From Paenarthrobacter nitroguajacolicus (lineage in GTDB: Bacteria > Actinomycetota > Actinomycetes > Actinomycetales > Micrococcaceae), in NCBI RefSeq assembly GCF_007786235.1, contig NZ_VNFK01000005.1, forward strand, positions 124,001 through 188,000: DNA of 64,000 bases. The letters are read 5' to 3'. Both the position numbers and the translations under genes were made by a program. Positions 8,389-15,219 of the stretch are shown here, one piece after another. Numbering within the stretch: the stretch's first letter is position 1; each line of letters opens with the position of its first letter. The notes under the pieces were generated by a model that did not search any database, had not been told where the DNA came from, and saw only the letters and a list, made by a program, of their open reading frames with translations.

Positions 8389-8898
8389 TCAATCAATGAT
8401 GGGCGAGCGGCGCTCCAGCAGCAGGGTGTCGCGCCACTGTCCGGCGGCGGGTCCGATGCTCACGCGAGCAATACGGTCCCGCCGCCCGACGATTGCGAAG
8501 CCGTGGGCCCGGTGCAACCGGATGCTGGCCTCGTTTTCGGGGAAAACGCTGGACTGGATGGTCCAAATTCCCTTTTTCTCGGTAGAGGCAGCGAGGGCTT
8601 TCAGGAGCCGGGCGCCGATGCCTTGTCCTCGCGCTGCACCGGCAACGTAGATGGAATGCTCAACCACGCCCGCGTAGGCCGGACGCGAGGAAACCGGGGA
8701 GACGGCAGTCCAGCCCAGGATACGGCCTGTTTCGTCGACCGCCACCAGACGATGGTCCGGAAGCCTGGAGTTGTTGAAGGCATCCCATTCCGGGGCTTTT
8801 GTCTCGAAGGTGGCGTAGCCGGTGTCGATGCCTTCCTGGAAGATCTCCCTCACGGCCGGCCAATCCCCAGGCCGCATGCCCCTGAGCGACACCGTCAC
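8389..8898 (-). CDS. arsN1: GNAT N-acetyltransferase, ArsN1/phosphinothricin-acetyltransferase-like
   Basis: A 169-residue acetyl-CoA-dependent N-acetyltransferase. The segments GYATFET...PEWDAF near residues 27-42, GWTAVSPVSSRPAYAGVVEHSIYV near 60-85, the acetyl-CoA loop ARGQGIGARLL near 92-102, and SSVFPENEASIRLHRAHGF follow the PAT/Bar family. ArsN1, the enzyme that acetylates the arsenical antibiotic arsinothricin, belongs to this family. The gene overlaps the upstream arsR by four bases (GTGA) and is translationally coupled to it, which favours an arsenical rather than phosphinothricin as the biological substrate. That substrate assignment is inference; the family assignment is firm. Confidence 0.75.
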   Translation of the reverse strand: MTVSLRGMRPGDWPAVREIFQEGIDTGYATFETKAPEWDAFNNSRLPDHRLVAVDETGRILGWTAVSPVSSRPAYAGVVEHSIYVAGAARGQGIGARLLKALAASTEKKGIWTIQSSVFPENEASIRLHRAHGFAIVGRRDRIARVSIGPAAGQWRDTLLLERRSPIID

Positions 8899-9245
8899 AG
8901 CTTGGCCAGGATGGCGGCTACATCATCCAGGGCTCCGGGAACCAAGGAGTAGTAGGCCCACGTTCCGCGCTTCTCCCGGTGCAGCAGCCCTGCGTCAACA
9001 AGGATTTTCAGGTGGTGCGACACGGTGGGCTGGCCCAGTCCCAGAGGTTCCGTGAGGTCGCAGACACACGATTCGCCGGAGGGTTCCGCCTTGACGATGG
9101 AGAGGAGCCGTAGCCGGTTGGGATCAGCGAGGGCCTTGAAAACCAAAGCCTTCCGCTTTGCTGCTTCGGCACCCAAGGCCGGCCTGCCCGTCGGGGTGCA
9201 GCGGTCCGGGGGCGTGGCGGGCTCGAGGGTGGGCAGTGCGGTCAT
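8895..9245 (-). CDS. arsR: ArsR-family arsenite-sensing repressor
   Basis: A 116-residue winged-helix metalloregulator. The sensor motif is present: ESCVCDLTEPLG gives C60 and C62 at the start of the recognition helix region, the classic As(III)/Sb(III) site, followed by the helix QPTVSHHLKILVDAGL and wing HREKRGTWAYYSL. The frame is open to 9272, but ATG 9245 is preferred: a -10 (CATAAT) lies exactly 6 nt before it, so the mRNA is probably leaderless. It is cotranscribed with the ArsN1-like gene. Its operator-like dyad recurs upstream of arsC at 15103, so it may control both arsenic loci. Confidence 0.9.
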   Translation of the reverse strand: MTALPTLEPATPPDRCTPTGRPALGAEAAKRKALVFKALADPNRLRLLSIVKAEPSGESCVCDLTEPLGLGQPTVSHHLKILVDAGLLHREKRGTWAYYSLVPGALDDVAAILAKL

Positions 9246-9251
9246 GTATTT

Positions 9252-9280
9252 ATTATGCCCGAACATTGACATTCATCAAT
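9252..9280 (-). promoter_or_regulatory. leaderless arsR promoter with ArsR-type dyad
   Basis: On the minus strand, -35 TTGATG (9279-9274) and -10 CATAAT (9257-9252) are separated by 16 bp, and the ATG follows 6 nt after the -10. The dyad ATTGACATTCATCAAT (9265-9280: 5-bp arms, 6-bp spacer) covers the -35, as expected for autorepression. The near-identical ATTGACAATCATCAAT occurs at 15103-15118. Confidence 0.65.
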
Positions 9281-9293
9281 ATATCTCAGCGTG

Positions 9294-9995
9294 CTACGCG
9301 GCGAGCGAGGGAACACCCAGCCCACTGCAGATATCGGCGGGGCCGGGGATGACGGCTACTCGTCCGTCCACGACGCACGCGGTGAGGAAAGGAATGAAGT
9401 TCCCGAAGGTCCTGATATTGGGATCGTCGTAAAGTGGTTTCCCGTTCTGGTCCTTGCCTGATCCCGGGACGGAGGTGCGCTCGGACAGTTCGCCCGGGGG
9501 AGGGGAGACGAAACCGTCGGGCACCAGTTCGTCGTTGATTCCCTCCAGGATCATGCCGCCATCCCACACACGGCTGCACTGGTTGATGGGATCAGTGACC
9601 TGCAACAGCCCGGAGTTGGGATCAGCGGAGGTGGGATTGGTCTTGGCATCGAACCCGACTTCCTCGATGCCGGTTCGTACGAAAGGCGGCCTGGGCGACT
9701 CAGTCGATCCTGGAACCTGGTACTCAGAGGTGAGATCCGCCCTGTAGTAGCAGCGAATGTCGCGTCTGTCTTCCACCGCGACTGACACCGGTGCGGGCTG
9801 GGGCGGGTGATGTGATGTGGATCGAGGTAGGGCAACAAAAGTGGGTGGGTTGGCTGGCGCGTCCGCGGACGCGGTACTGATGTTGGCTTGGCTTGCCGAT
9901 GTGGCAAAGGCGCTGGTCAGTGTTGCCGAAGACAGATAGATCCCGCCAGCAGCTACAAGGGCGGCCAGCGTCAGTGCTGTGGTGGATTTGTTCAT
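9294..9995 (-). CDS. exported protein of unknown function, paralogue of the gene at 10023
   Basis: A 233-residue protein with an N-terminal signal sequence (MNKSTTALTLAALVAAGGIYLSS, cleavage possible near residue 30) and then a Pro/Ser-rich linker. From about residue 80 it aligns with the neighbouring protein: DIRCYYRADLTSE, FDAKTNPTSADPN, QVTDPINQC, and a C-terminal TACVVDGRVAVIPGPADICSGLGVPSL. Four spaced cysteines (IRCYY, NQCSR, TACVV, DICSG) are shared and could form two disulfides. I do not recognise a named family. It lies 27 bp after its paralogue on the same strand and belongs to the ECF sigma operon. Confidence 0.75.
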   Translation of the reverse strand: MNKSTTALTLAALVAAGGIYLSSATLTSAFATSASQANISTASADAPANPPTFVALPRSTSHHPPQPAPVSVAVEDRRDIRCYYRADLTSEYQVPGSTESPRPPFVRTGIEEVGFDAKTNPTSADPNSGLLQVTDPINQCSRVWDGGMILEGINDELVPDGFVSPPPGELSERTSVPGSGKDQNGKPLYDDPNIRTFGNFIPFLTACVVDGRVAVIPGPADICSGLGVPSLAA

Positions 9996-10022
9996 TTCAA
10001 TACCTTTTTCCGTCAGTTTCGG

Positions 10023-10682
10023 CTATTTTTCGAGGGCAGGGATGCCGAGTTTGGCGCATACTTCAGCCGGGCCGGGGATGACCGCAACGGAGTTCTCCAC
10101 CACGCATTCAGTGAGCTCAGGGACATAGTGGCCCGAAGTAACGAGTGTTCCCGAGGGAATCATCGGGTTGCCTTCGGCATCCAGGTCACCAGACCATGTT
10201 TGGGGTGCCTGAACCTCGATCGGCCTGACGAATTCTTTTGGAATCAGGTCTTCGGTGATTCCGTCAGGGTTCATGGCGTTCGTGTCCCAGAGCGCCGCGC
10301 AGCTGGCAATGGGGTCCGTAACCTGTGTCATCCCCGCGTTGGGATCCTCCGGCGCGGGGTTGTTCTTCGCGTCAAACCCACTCTGCATAATCCCGGTGGT
10401 CATGTAGGGAGGCCAGACGTCACCCGGAGACCCGGCGATTGGGTGCTCGGTGGTCAGGTCTGCTCGGAAGTAGCAGCGGATCTCCCGCTTGTCGTCCACT
10501 GGTGCCAGCGCGACGTAGACTCCGGCCGCCGTGCTGCCGGCGAGGGCAAGCCCAGCGAAAGTCAGGGCGGCAGGTTTCCGCCACCACGGGACGTGTTTGG
10601 GCTCTTTGCGGGCTTCCTGAAGGAGTAGATTTCGGACAGCTTGTTTAGTGTCTGCGGGATAGCGGACGTCTGAAAGGTTCAT
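10023..10682 (-). CDS. single-pass membrane protein coupled to an ECF sigma factor
   Basis: A 219-residue protein with about 38 cytoplasmic residues, one transmembrane helix (ALTFAGLALAGSTAAGVYVAL, about 40-60), and an outside domain paralogous to the gene at 9294 (REIRCYFRADLTTEH, FDAKNNPAPEDPN, TECVVENSVAVIPGPAEVCAKLG). Start ATG 10682 overlaps the sigma factor stop as ATGA, so the two are translationally coupled. Cytoplasmic tail, single helix and sensor-like outside domain are the architecture of a membrane anti-sigma factor, but the short tail shows no recognisable zinc anti-sigma motif. Anti-sigma function is therefore a hypothesis, not a call. Confidence 0.75.
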   Translation of the reverse strand: MNLSDVRYPADTKQAVRNLLLQEARKEPKHVPWWRKPAALTFAGLALAGSTAAGVYVALAPVDDKREIRCYFRADLTTEHPIAGSPGDVWPPYMTTGIMQSGFDAKNNPAPEDPNAGMTQVTDPIASCAALWDTNAMNPDGITEDLIPKEFVRPIEVQAPQTWSGDLDAEGNPMIPSGTLVTSGHYVPELTECVVENSVAVIPGPAEVCAKLGIPALEK

Positions 10683-11284
10683 GACAACCTCGATTCCAGG
10701 GTTGTGGGGGTATCCGCGGCGTCGACGAGGAGGTGCGGAGCGGCGGACCGGAGTTTCTTCTTGGCCCGATTCACCCTGGAGCGGACAGTGCCAATACGGA
10801 CACCCAGTGATGCGGCAGCCTCTTCGTAGCTGTAGCCGTTCATCACGCACAAGAGCAACACATCCCGCTCACCGCCGGTGAGTGCTGTGGTTCCCTCGAG
10901 CAGTTCCCTTACCTGCCGCTCGGTGTCCAGGCGCTCGTCAGCTGCTGTGGAGTGGTCCGGAACGGACGGCGAGTGCGGGAGTCGTCCCAGGAATTGTTCG
11001 TACCTGCGAATGGACCGTGCGCTGTTTCGTGCAGCGTTGGTTGCGACGCCCAGCAACCACGGCAGCAGCGAATCCCGCTGCAAGGCCAAGTTTCTACGCT
11101 GACGCCACGCCTCCAGAAACGTGACGGAGACGAGTTCTTCGGCATCGTGCCAGGACCCCGTGCGACTCAGGCAATATCGAAAGACCGCGTCCGAATGCCG
11201 GTCAAACAGCAATCCGAGCGCATCCGCATCACCTTCAACGCACCTCTTCCATAGCGCAGCATCTTCATCCCCCAAGTGGTTCAT
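10679..11284 (-). CDS. ECF-family RNA polymerase sigma factor
   Basis: A 201-residue sigma70-family ECF factor. Sigma2 spans about residues 20-90 (FDRHSDAVFRYCLSRTGSWHDAEELVSVTFLEAW, then LLPWLLGVATNAARN), and sigma4 spans about 130-185 with the helix-turn-helix SYEEAAASLGVRIGTVRSRVNRAKKKL. It heads a three-gene minus-strand operon with the two paralogous exported/membrane proteins. The leader contains GGGAAC (minus strand of 11314-11319), a -35-like element of many ECF promoters, which would allow autoregulation; no convincing -10 follows. The stimulus is unknown. Confidence 0.9.
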   Translation of the reverse strand: MNHLGDEDAALWKRCVEGDADALGLLFDRHSDAVFRYCLSRTGSWHDAEELVSVTFLEAWRQRRNLALQRDSLLPWLLGVATNAARNSARSIRRYEQFLGRLPHSPSVPDHSTAADERLDTERQVRELLEGTTALTGGERDVLLLCVMNGYSYEEAAASLGVRIGTVRSRVNRAKKKLRSAAPHLLVDAADTPTTLESRLS

Positions 11285-11359
11285 ACCTAGTAGTGTCCGA
11301 TGCGCGCCGAAAAGTTCCCTCCTCGCGGTACGTGATGCGTGGCTTCATGGGGTGACCGC

Positions 11360-11388
11360 TTGACTTCTAAATCTATATAGCTAGATTT
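11360..11388 (+). promoter_or_regulatory. leaderless padR promoter with perfect inverted repeat
   Basis: A -35 TTGACT (11360-11365) and -10 TAGATT (11382-11387) are spaced 16 bp apart, and the ATG follows 6 nt after the -10. The perfect 7-bp arms AAATCTA (11369-11375) and TAGATTT (11382-11388) with a 6-bp centre occupy the spacer and -10, a natural site for PadR autorepression. Confidence 0.6.
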
Positions 11389-11393
11389 GGTGC

Positions 11394-11726
11394 ATGGAGA
11401 ATCTGGGACGTGTCACGCCGGCCACTGCGCTGGTCCTTGAAGCTCTGTTGTCGGCGGAGAAAGTCTGGGGGTTGCAAATTGTCAAGGATGTCGGCAAGAA
11501 GCCCGGAACTGTCTATCCCATCCTGGACCGACTTGAGGCGGCGGGATGGGTTCAGGGGGAATGGGACACAACGGAGGACCGCAAAGGACCCCGTCGGCGC
11601 TACTACCGGCTGATGGCCGACGCGCGCCCCTTGGCGCTTGACTACGTCAGAGCCCAGCGGGGGAGGGTGCGCTTGGCGTCTCGGCCGTCGCCGTCGATGA
11701 ATGCCGGACATTGGAGGGCAGGGTGA
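11394..11726 (+). CDS. PadR-family transcriptional regulator
   Basis: A 110-residue winged-helix repressor of the short PadR (s1) class. The DNA-binding domain fills residues 5-80: PATALVLEALLSAEKVWGLQIVKDVGKKPGTVYPILDRLEAAGWV, then the wing EDRKGPRRRYYRLMADAR. No C-terminal dimerisation helix domain follows, as usual in the small class. There is no Shine-Dalgarno sequence; the start sits 6 nt after a -10, so the mRNA is likely leaderless. It overlaps the next frame by GTGA at 11723-11726, which suggests coupling with the PadR-linked downstream product. Confidence 0.88.
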   Translation: MENLGRVTPATALVLEALLSAEKVWGLQIVKDVGKKPGTVYPILDRLEAAGWVQGEWDTTEDRKGPRRRYYRLMADARPLALDYVRAQRGRVRLASRPSPSMNAGHWRAG

Positions 11727-11950
11727 ACGTTCGGGGCATTCTCTTGGCTCTTTGTGTGGCACTGACTCCCGAGCCACTCCGCGCCGTCCGGGAGGAGCAG
11801 TGGAAAGCGGATCTTCGGGACGGTCCTGCCATGGGGATATCACCGTCGTCGTTGTTGTTGGGTGCTGTTTGTTCATCGGCCACCGCAAGGTTTTATGAGT
11901 CAATCCGATGTGGCAGCGTCCTGCTCTCACGTCTTACAAGGGGGAAAAAT
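11723..11950 (+). other. in-frame 76-codon segment between padR and the exported protein
   Basis: A GTG at 11723 overlapping the padR stop opens a frame (VNVRGILLALCVALTPEPLRAVREEQWKADLRDGP...) that runs without a stop into the gene starting at ATG 11951. Its REEQWKADLRDGP and ISPSSLLLGA stretches look like genuine coding sequence. Either the product is one 217-residue protein with an internal membrane helix, or two products share a frame. No named family recognised. Confidence 0.5.
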
Positions 11951-12376
11951 ATGAAACTTGTCGTAGGCATGATGGCTGCTGCCGTGGTCCTGGCTGGGGG
12001 AGCCGTGGTCAGCATGGAATCAGGAACTCATGGGCAGGCGGAAGCGTCCGTGTTCAAAGGGCCGGGAGAGGATCGACCGGTTGGCGGTTACGAAGGCTGG
12101 TGGAATGCCACTCCTGTCAATGGGAGTGCTCAAGGGCTGCCACAGGAGACTGTGGCCGTGAACACCGCCACGGGCAAAGTTGTGGACGCGTTCAATAGAT
12201 CCATGAACGACGCCGGGCTGGTCACCTTGGTGTCGGATGTGGACTTCGAGGTAGTCCCCGATCCAGCATGGCCTAGGAATTCGGTGGTCATCATCGAAAC
12301 GGCCACCGGCAAAGTCATTGAGGACTTCCGCGTCGACGGGAAGGGCGCTCCCATTATTGCGCCTACCGCCCCCTGA
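11951..12376 (+). CDS. small exported protein of unknown function
   Basis: A 141-residue product starting at ATG 11951, with AGGGGG about 8 nt upstream and a typical signal or anchor sequence (KLVVGMMAAAVVLAGGAVVSM). The mature part holds two copies of a short motif: VAVNTATGKVVDAF and VIIETATGKVIEDF, a TATGKV beta-hairpin-like repeat about 50 residues apart. It is downstream of padR and possibly controlled by it. No named family recognised. The open frame extends back to 11723 without a stop, so a longer membrane-anchored form is possible. Confidence 0.65.
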   Translation: MKLVVGMMAAAVVLAGGAVVSMESGTHGQAEASVFKGPGEDRPVGGYEGWWNATPVNGSAQGLPQETVAVNTATGKVVDAFNRSMNDAGLVTLVSDVDFEVVPDPAWPRNSVVIIETATGKVIEDFRVDGKGAPIIAPTAP

Positions 12377-12766
12377 GACAGGGTGAAGCATGGGGCGCGA
12401 AATGATGACCCACTTGCGGGAGAATGGCCGGATCACCACATGTTCTGATTCTCTTGCCCAGTGTTTTGACGACTAACCCGGTGCGTGGGCCGTCATTGTT
12501 GTTCACGTCCACTGTTTTCAGATTCATGCGAGTGGGGCGTTCCCTTGATGAGCTTGGAGGTCACCGCGATCTGCTGGGCCCGTAGTTGAAATGCAAGGCG
12601 CTGACGGGGGTGCCTATTACCGGATCACCAAGAGCTGCACCGGCGTTGCAAGAGCCGCACCAGCATTGCAGGATCCGCTCCGGCGTTGCAAGAGCCGCTC
12701 CGGCGTTGACGGCCTGGCCGCCTACGACGTTGGCCCCGCGGGACAGGCGGGCGCCTAACAGCCGGG
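12377..12766. other. 390-bp intergenic region, no gene supported
   Basis: The region separates two convergent genes. Open frames on both strands cross it, but they are built on the 20-bp tandem repeat at 12637, whose length is not a multiple of three, and they have no ribosome sites. I see no tRNA or strong terminator, only the repeat. Confidence 0.6.
12637..12711. repeat. 20-bp tandem repeat, nearly four copies
   Basis: Units are GCACCGGCGTTGCAAGAGCC (12637), GCACCAGCATTGCAGGATCC (12657), GCTCCGGCGTTGCAAGAGCC (12677) and a partial GCTCCGGCGTTGA (12697). Variation between units is limited to a few positions. It lies between convergent genes and is non-coding. Confidence 0.8.
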
Positions 12767-13579
12767 TCAACGGCGCTCCGTGGGTACCTCACCCTGCTTT
12801 TTCAGTTCGTCCTGCGAGCGCCGTACGGTTCTAACTTTTCGTTTCGGCAAGGCCTGCCCGTTGAACGGTGGTCTGGGTTCGCCAACCTTGGGGCCACTCC
12901 AGTGCCGCCCACCCAGCAAGATGCCGGCGAGGGTGCCGTACGCCCACGCAAACGGAAGGGCCTGCTGCCCGGTATTGCCGCCCACGAAAATCAGTAGCAA
13001 GAACTCCACGGGTATCACCAAAAGGAGCACGTTCCTGGTCCGAAGCGATGGTGGAAAGCGGAACAAAGCCCATCCAGCAATCAAGGCGCCCGCTAACACG
13101 GCGCCGACTGGCGCCGTCGGCGTTTGAAGGGAGAGGTGGGCGATGCCAATTCCCATCAGGACGACAGCGCAGGCAGCGTTGATCAACGCAAGGTGCCAGC
13201 CCCCTGTGAATCCCTCGCCGTTGCGTTCACGCTTCCGGCGAACTTCGGAGCCGGGGCGCTTCCCTGACCATGTGTACCCACCGGCGATTGCTCCTGCGAT
13301 GAACCCCAGGAGCCATGCGGCGGCTACCGGGACTCCCAGCTGGTCCTGTATCGACAGCAAAGAGTAGAGGATCAGGAGTACAGCGAAGTGCATGACCGTG
13401 GACGCGCGAGCCGAGCGCGATACTACGCGGAAAAGAAGGAACGCGTAGACGACTGCCGGGGCAAAGAACAGCGATGCCGCAAGCAATACGCTGTGGGCCA
13501 TCCACACAAAGACAGCCGTGATGACCGCGATCAATCCGCCGTAAAAGATTTGCGCGGACCACTGGTTCAACTTCCTCAA
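12767..13579 (-). CDS. polytopic membrane protein of unknown function
   Basis: A 270-residue protein with seven or eight hydrophobic segments: YGGLIAVITAVFVWM, LLAASLFFAPAVVYAFLLF, HFAVLLILYSLLSI, VAAAWLLGFIAGAIAGG, then a basic cytoplasmic loop (SEVRRKRERNGE) and further helices near 130, 155, 185 and 210. It ends in a strongly basic, hydrophilic tail (KRKVRTVRR...KKQGEVPTERR). No family recognised. It starts 30 bp after the aquaporin gene on the same strand, with a large inverted repeat between them. Confidence 0.75.
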   Translation of the reverse strand: MRKLNQWSAQIFYGGLIAVITAVFVWMAHSVLLAASLFFAPAVVYAFLLFRVVSRSARASTVMHFAVLLILYSLLSIQDQLGVPVAAAWLLGFIAGAIAGGYTWSGKRPGSEVRRKRERNGEGFTGGWHLALINAACAVVLMGIGIAHLSLQTPTAPVGAVLAGALIAGWALFRFPPSLRTRNVLLLVIPVEFLLLIFVGGNTGQQALPFAWAYGTLAGILLGGRHWSGPKVGEPRPPFNGQALPKRKVRTVRRSQDELKKQGEVPTERR

Positions 13580-13580
13580 T

Positions 13581-13607
13581 TACCCTTTACCCCCGGGTAT
13601 AAGGGTA
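13581..13607. promoter_or_regulatory. nested inverted repeat between aquaporin gene and membrane-protein gene
   Basis: Outer arms TACCCTT (13581-13587) and AAGGGTA (13601-13607) enclose a second dyad TACCC-CC-GGGTA (13588-13599). It sits immediately after the aquaporin stop and just upstream of the next start. No U-run follows, so it may be an operator rather than a terminator. The GGGTA half-sites resemble CsoR/CstR-type operators, but no such regulator is in view. Confidence 0.45.
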
Positions 13608-13609
13608 GG

Positions 13610-14365
13610 TCACGCGTGCTTGTCCGTAGCGCGGGGCGCGACGACATCGTCAGCGGCCCGTGAGCCCGCGGGGACCTGTGAGCCCATGGGGAAAAGTAGC
13701 AGCAGAAGGCCGAGCCCAAGGGCCGCGCCCATCAGTTGGGCCAGGACAAAGCCCGGAGTGGAGCTGGGGGCGATTCCAGCGAACGTGTCGCTGAAGATGC
13801 GTCCTACGGTCACGGCCGGGTTCGCGAAGGACGTCGAGGACGTGAACCAATACGCCGCACCGATGTAGGCGCCGACGGCAGGGGCAGCCAGGGCGCCTCG
13901 CCTGGTGGCAGCAAGGGAGAAGACCAGGAGAACCAGTCCGGCTGTTGCCACAACTTCACCCAGCAGGTGGCCGGGGGTGGCGCGTTCCTTGCCGGAGATC
14001 GAGGTTCCAACCTCAAACATGGTATTCGCGAGCACACTGCCGCCGATTGCCCCAGCAGTCTGCGCCACAACATATGTGCAAAGTTCCGTCGGCGAGAGTC
14101 CACTGCCGTTCCGCCTCCCCAGGACCCAGTCAACCAGTGAGATGACCGGGTTGAAGTGGGCCCCGCTGACTGGTCCGAAGATCACTATGAGGACCGTCAA
14201 GCCCAGCACGGTGGCGGTGCTGTTCTGCAGCAATTGCAGGCCGACGTCACTCGGGGAGAGTTGCTGCGCTGCAATGCCGGAGCCGACAACGATGGCAACC
14301 AGCAGGCAGGTGCCCAAGGCTTCGGCGAGCGCGCGACGCCACAGGAGAGGCGGGTGTGAAGTCAT
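13610..14365 (-). CDS. aqpS: MIP-family aquaglyceroporin linked to arsenic genes
   Basis: A 251-residue channel of the major intrinsic protein family with six membrane helices and two pore half-helices carrying the Asn-Pro signatures: NPV at 72-74 (GAHFNPVISL) and NPA at 182-184 (SFANPAVTVGR). Aquaglyceroporins pass As(OH)3. In Sinorhizobium meliloti an AqpS replaces the ArsB pump and lets arsenite made by ArsC leave by diffusion. Here it is divergent from an ArsR-ArsC fusion and no ArsB or Acr3 pump is in the window, so the same role is likely. The first NPA being NPV is a mild variation seen in this subgroup. Confidence 0.85.
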   Translation of the reverse strand: MTSHPPLLWRRALAEALGTCLLVAIVVGSGIAAQQLSPSDVGLQLLQNSTATVLGLTVLIVIFGPVSGAHFNPVISLVDWVLGRRNGSGLSPTELCTYVVAQTAGAIGGSVLANTMFEVGTSISGKERATPGHLLGEVVATAGLVLLVFSLAATRRGALAAPAVGAYIGAAYWFTSSTSFANPAVTVGRIFSDTFAGIAPSSTPGFVLAQLMGAALGLGLLLLLFPMGSQVPAGSRAADDVVAPRATDKHA

Positions 14366-14374
14366 GCCAATAGC

Positions 14375-14412
14375 TTGACCGATGAAACTACTTCAGTCAA
14401 AATTGAATCAAT
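14375..14412. promoter_or_regulatory. divergent ars intergenic operator
   Basis: The 45-bp gap between the divergent aquaporin and arsR-arsC starts holds an imperfect dyad with outer arms TTGAC (14375-14379) and GTCAA (14396-14400), and a perfect 11-bp dyad ATTGAATCAAT (14402-14412) that reaches into the fusion gene's ATG. Half-sites TTGA and TCAA match those of the arsR promoter dyad at 9265. One bound repressor could shut both directions. Confidence 0.5.
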
Positions 14413-15085
14413 GACTATTGAGCAAAACTCCAGCCTTTTGGAGAGGGCTGCCAAATATGCGGCCCTCGCCGATCCCGCGCGTCTGCGCATCGTGGACCTG
14501 CTGACCCTGGGAGACCTGTCCCCCACGGAGTTGCAGTCGGAGTTGGGCATGCCTGCAAATCTGCTGTCGCACCACCTGCGGTCCATGGAGGATGCGGGGC
14601 TCGCGGTCCGGCATCGCTCGGAGGCTGACAAGCGGCGTAGCTACGTTCGACTGGCGCCCGGTGCGCTGGAAGGCCTCATTCCGGGGCACCAGCACGGCGC
14701 GCGTCGGGTCCTGTTTGTGTGCACACGCAACAGCGCTCGCTCCCAACTGGCAACTGCGTTGTGGCGAACAGCCAGTGACATCCCGTCGGCGTCGGCCGGA
14801 ACCCATCCCGCAGAACGTGTAGCGCCGGGGGCTGTGGACGTTGCATTCCGCCATGGCCTGGACCTTGGGGGTTCCAAGCCCCAGCGGCTGGACCAGGTAG
14901 CGCGTGATGAAGATCTGGTGATTACCGTCTGCGATAACGCCCATGAGGAACTGCCGGGGTTGCGTGGCATCCACTGGTCCATTCCGGACCCGGTGCGCCT
15001 CGACAATGAGAAAGCATTCGAGGATGCCTTCGCCGACATCTCGCGCCGCGTCAACGACTTGGCCCCCAGGTTGCGCGCAGCGTAG
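14411..15085 (+). CDS. ArsR repressor fused to low-molecular-weight-phosphatase-type arsenate reductase
   Basis: A 224-residue two-domain protein. Residues 1-90 are an ArsR winged helix (LADPARLRIVDLL, SPTELQSELGMPANLLSHHLRSMEDAGL, wing RHRSEADKRRSYVRL). Residues 98-224 are an ArsC/LMW-PTP domain with P-loop C104-X5-R110 (VCTRNSARS) and the DP motif at D193. The whole protein has only two cysteines, C104 and C174, both in the reductase domain. The regulator domain therefore lacks the Cys-X-Cys arsenite site. Start ATG 14411 is preferred over the open TTG at 14375. It may act as a substrate- or redox-controlled repressor, or as a reductase tethered to DNA; this is inference. Divergent from aqpS and upstream of arsC. 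Confidence 0.88.
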   Translation: MTIEQNSSLLERAAKYAALADPARLRIVDLLTLGDLSPTELQSELGMPANLLSHHLRSMEDAGLAVRHRSEADKRRSYVRLAPGALEGLIPGHQHGARRVLFVCTRNSARSQLATALWRTASDIPSASAGTHPAERVAPGAVDVAFRHGLDLGGSKPQRLDQVARDEDLVITVCDNAHEELPGLRGIHWSIPDPVRLDNEKAFEDAFADISRRVNDLAPRLRAA

Positions 15086-15102
15086 TCCCTCAAAAATCGA
15101 AT

Positions 15103-15155
15103 ATTGACAATCATCAATTTATTGACCGATACTCAATGCATCGATAGATATCAAT
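15103..15155 (+). promoter_or_regulatory. arsC promoter with three ArsR-type boxes
   Basis: Three dyads lie in tandem: ATTGACAATCATCAAT (15103-15118), ATTGA-N7-TCAAT (15121-15137) and ATCGA-N6-TCAAT (15140-15155). Overlapping them is a good housekeeping-type promoter: TTGACA (15104-15109), 18 bp, GATACT (15128-15133). The first box differs at one base from the dyad in the arsR promoter at 9265-9280. Confidence 0.65.
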
Positions 15156-15219
15156 ATCATCGCGGCGTTGGTGCGGAACGACCCCAACCAGACCAACCCA
15201 CTCGATACAGGAGAACCCC

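Noticed and set aside
12561..12834. short frames on both strands across the 12637 tandem repeat
   Set aside because: No ribosome site; the 20-bp unit shifts frame each repeat and the products are low-complexity.
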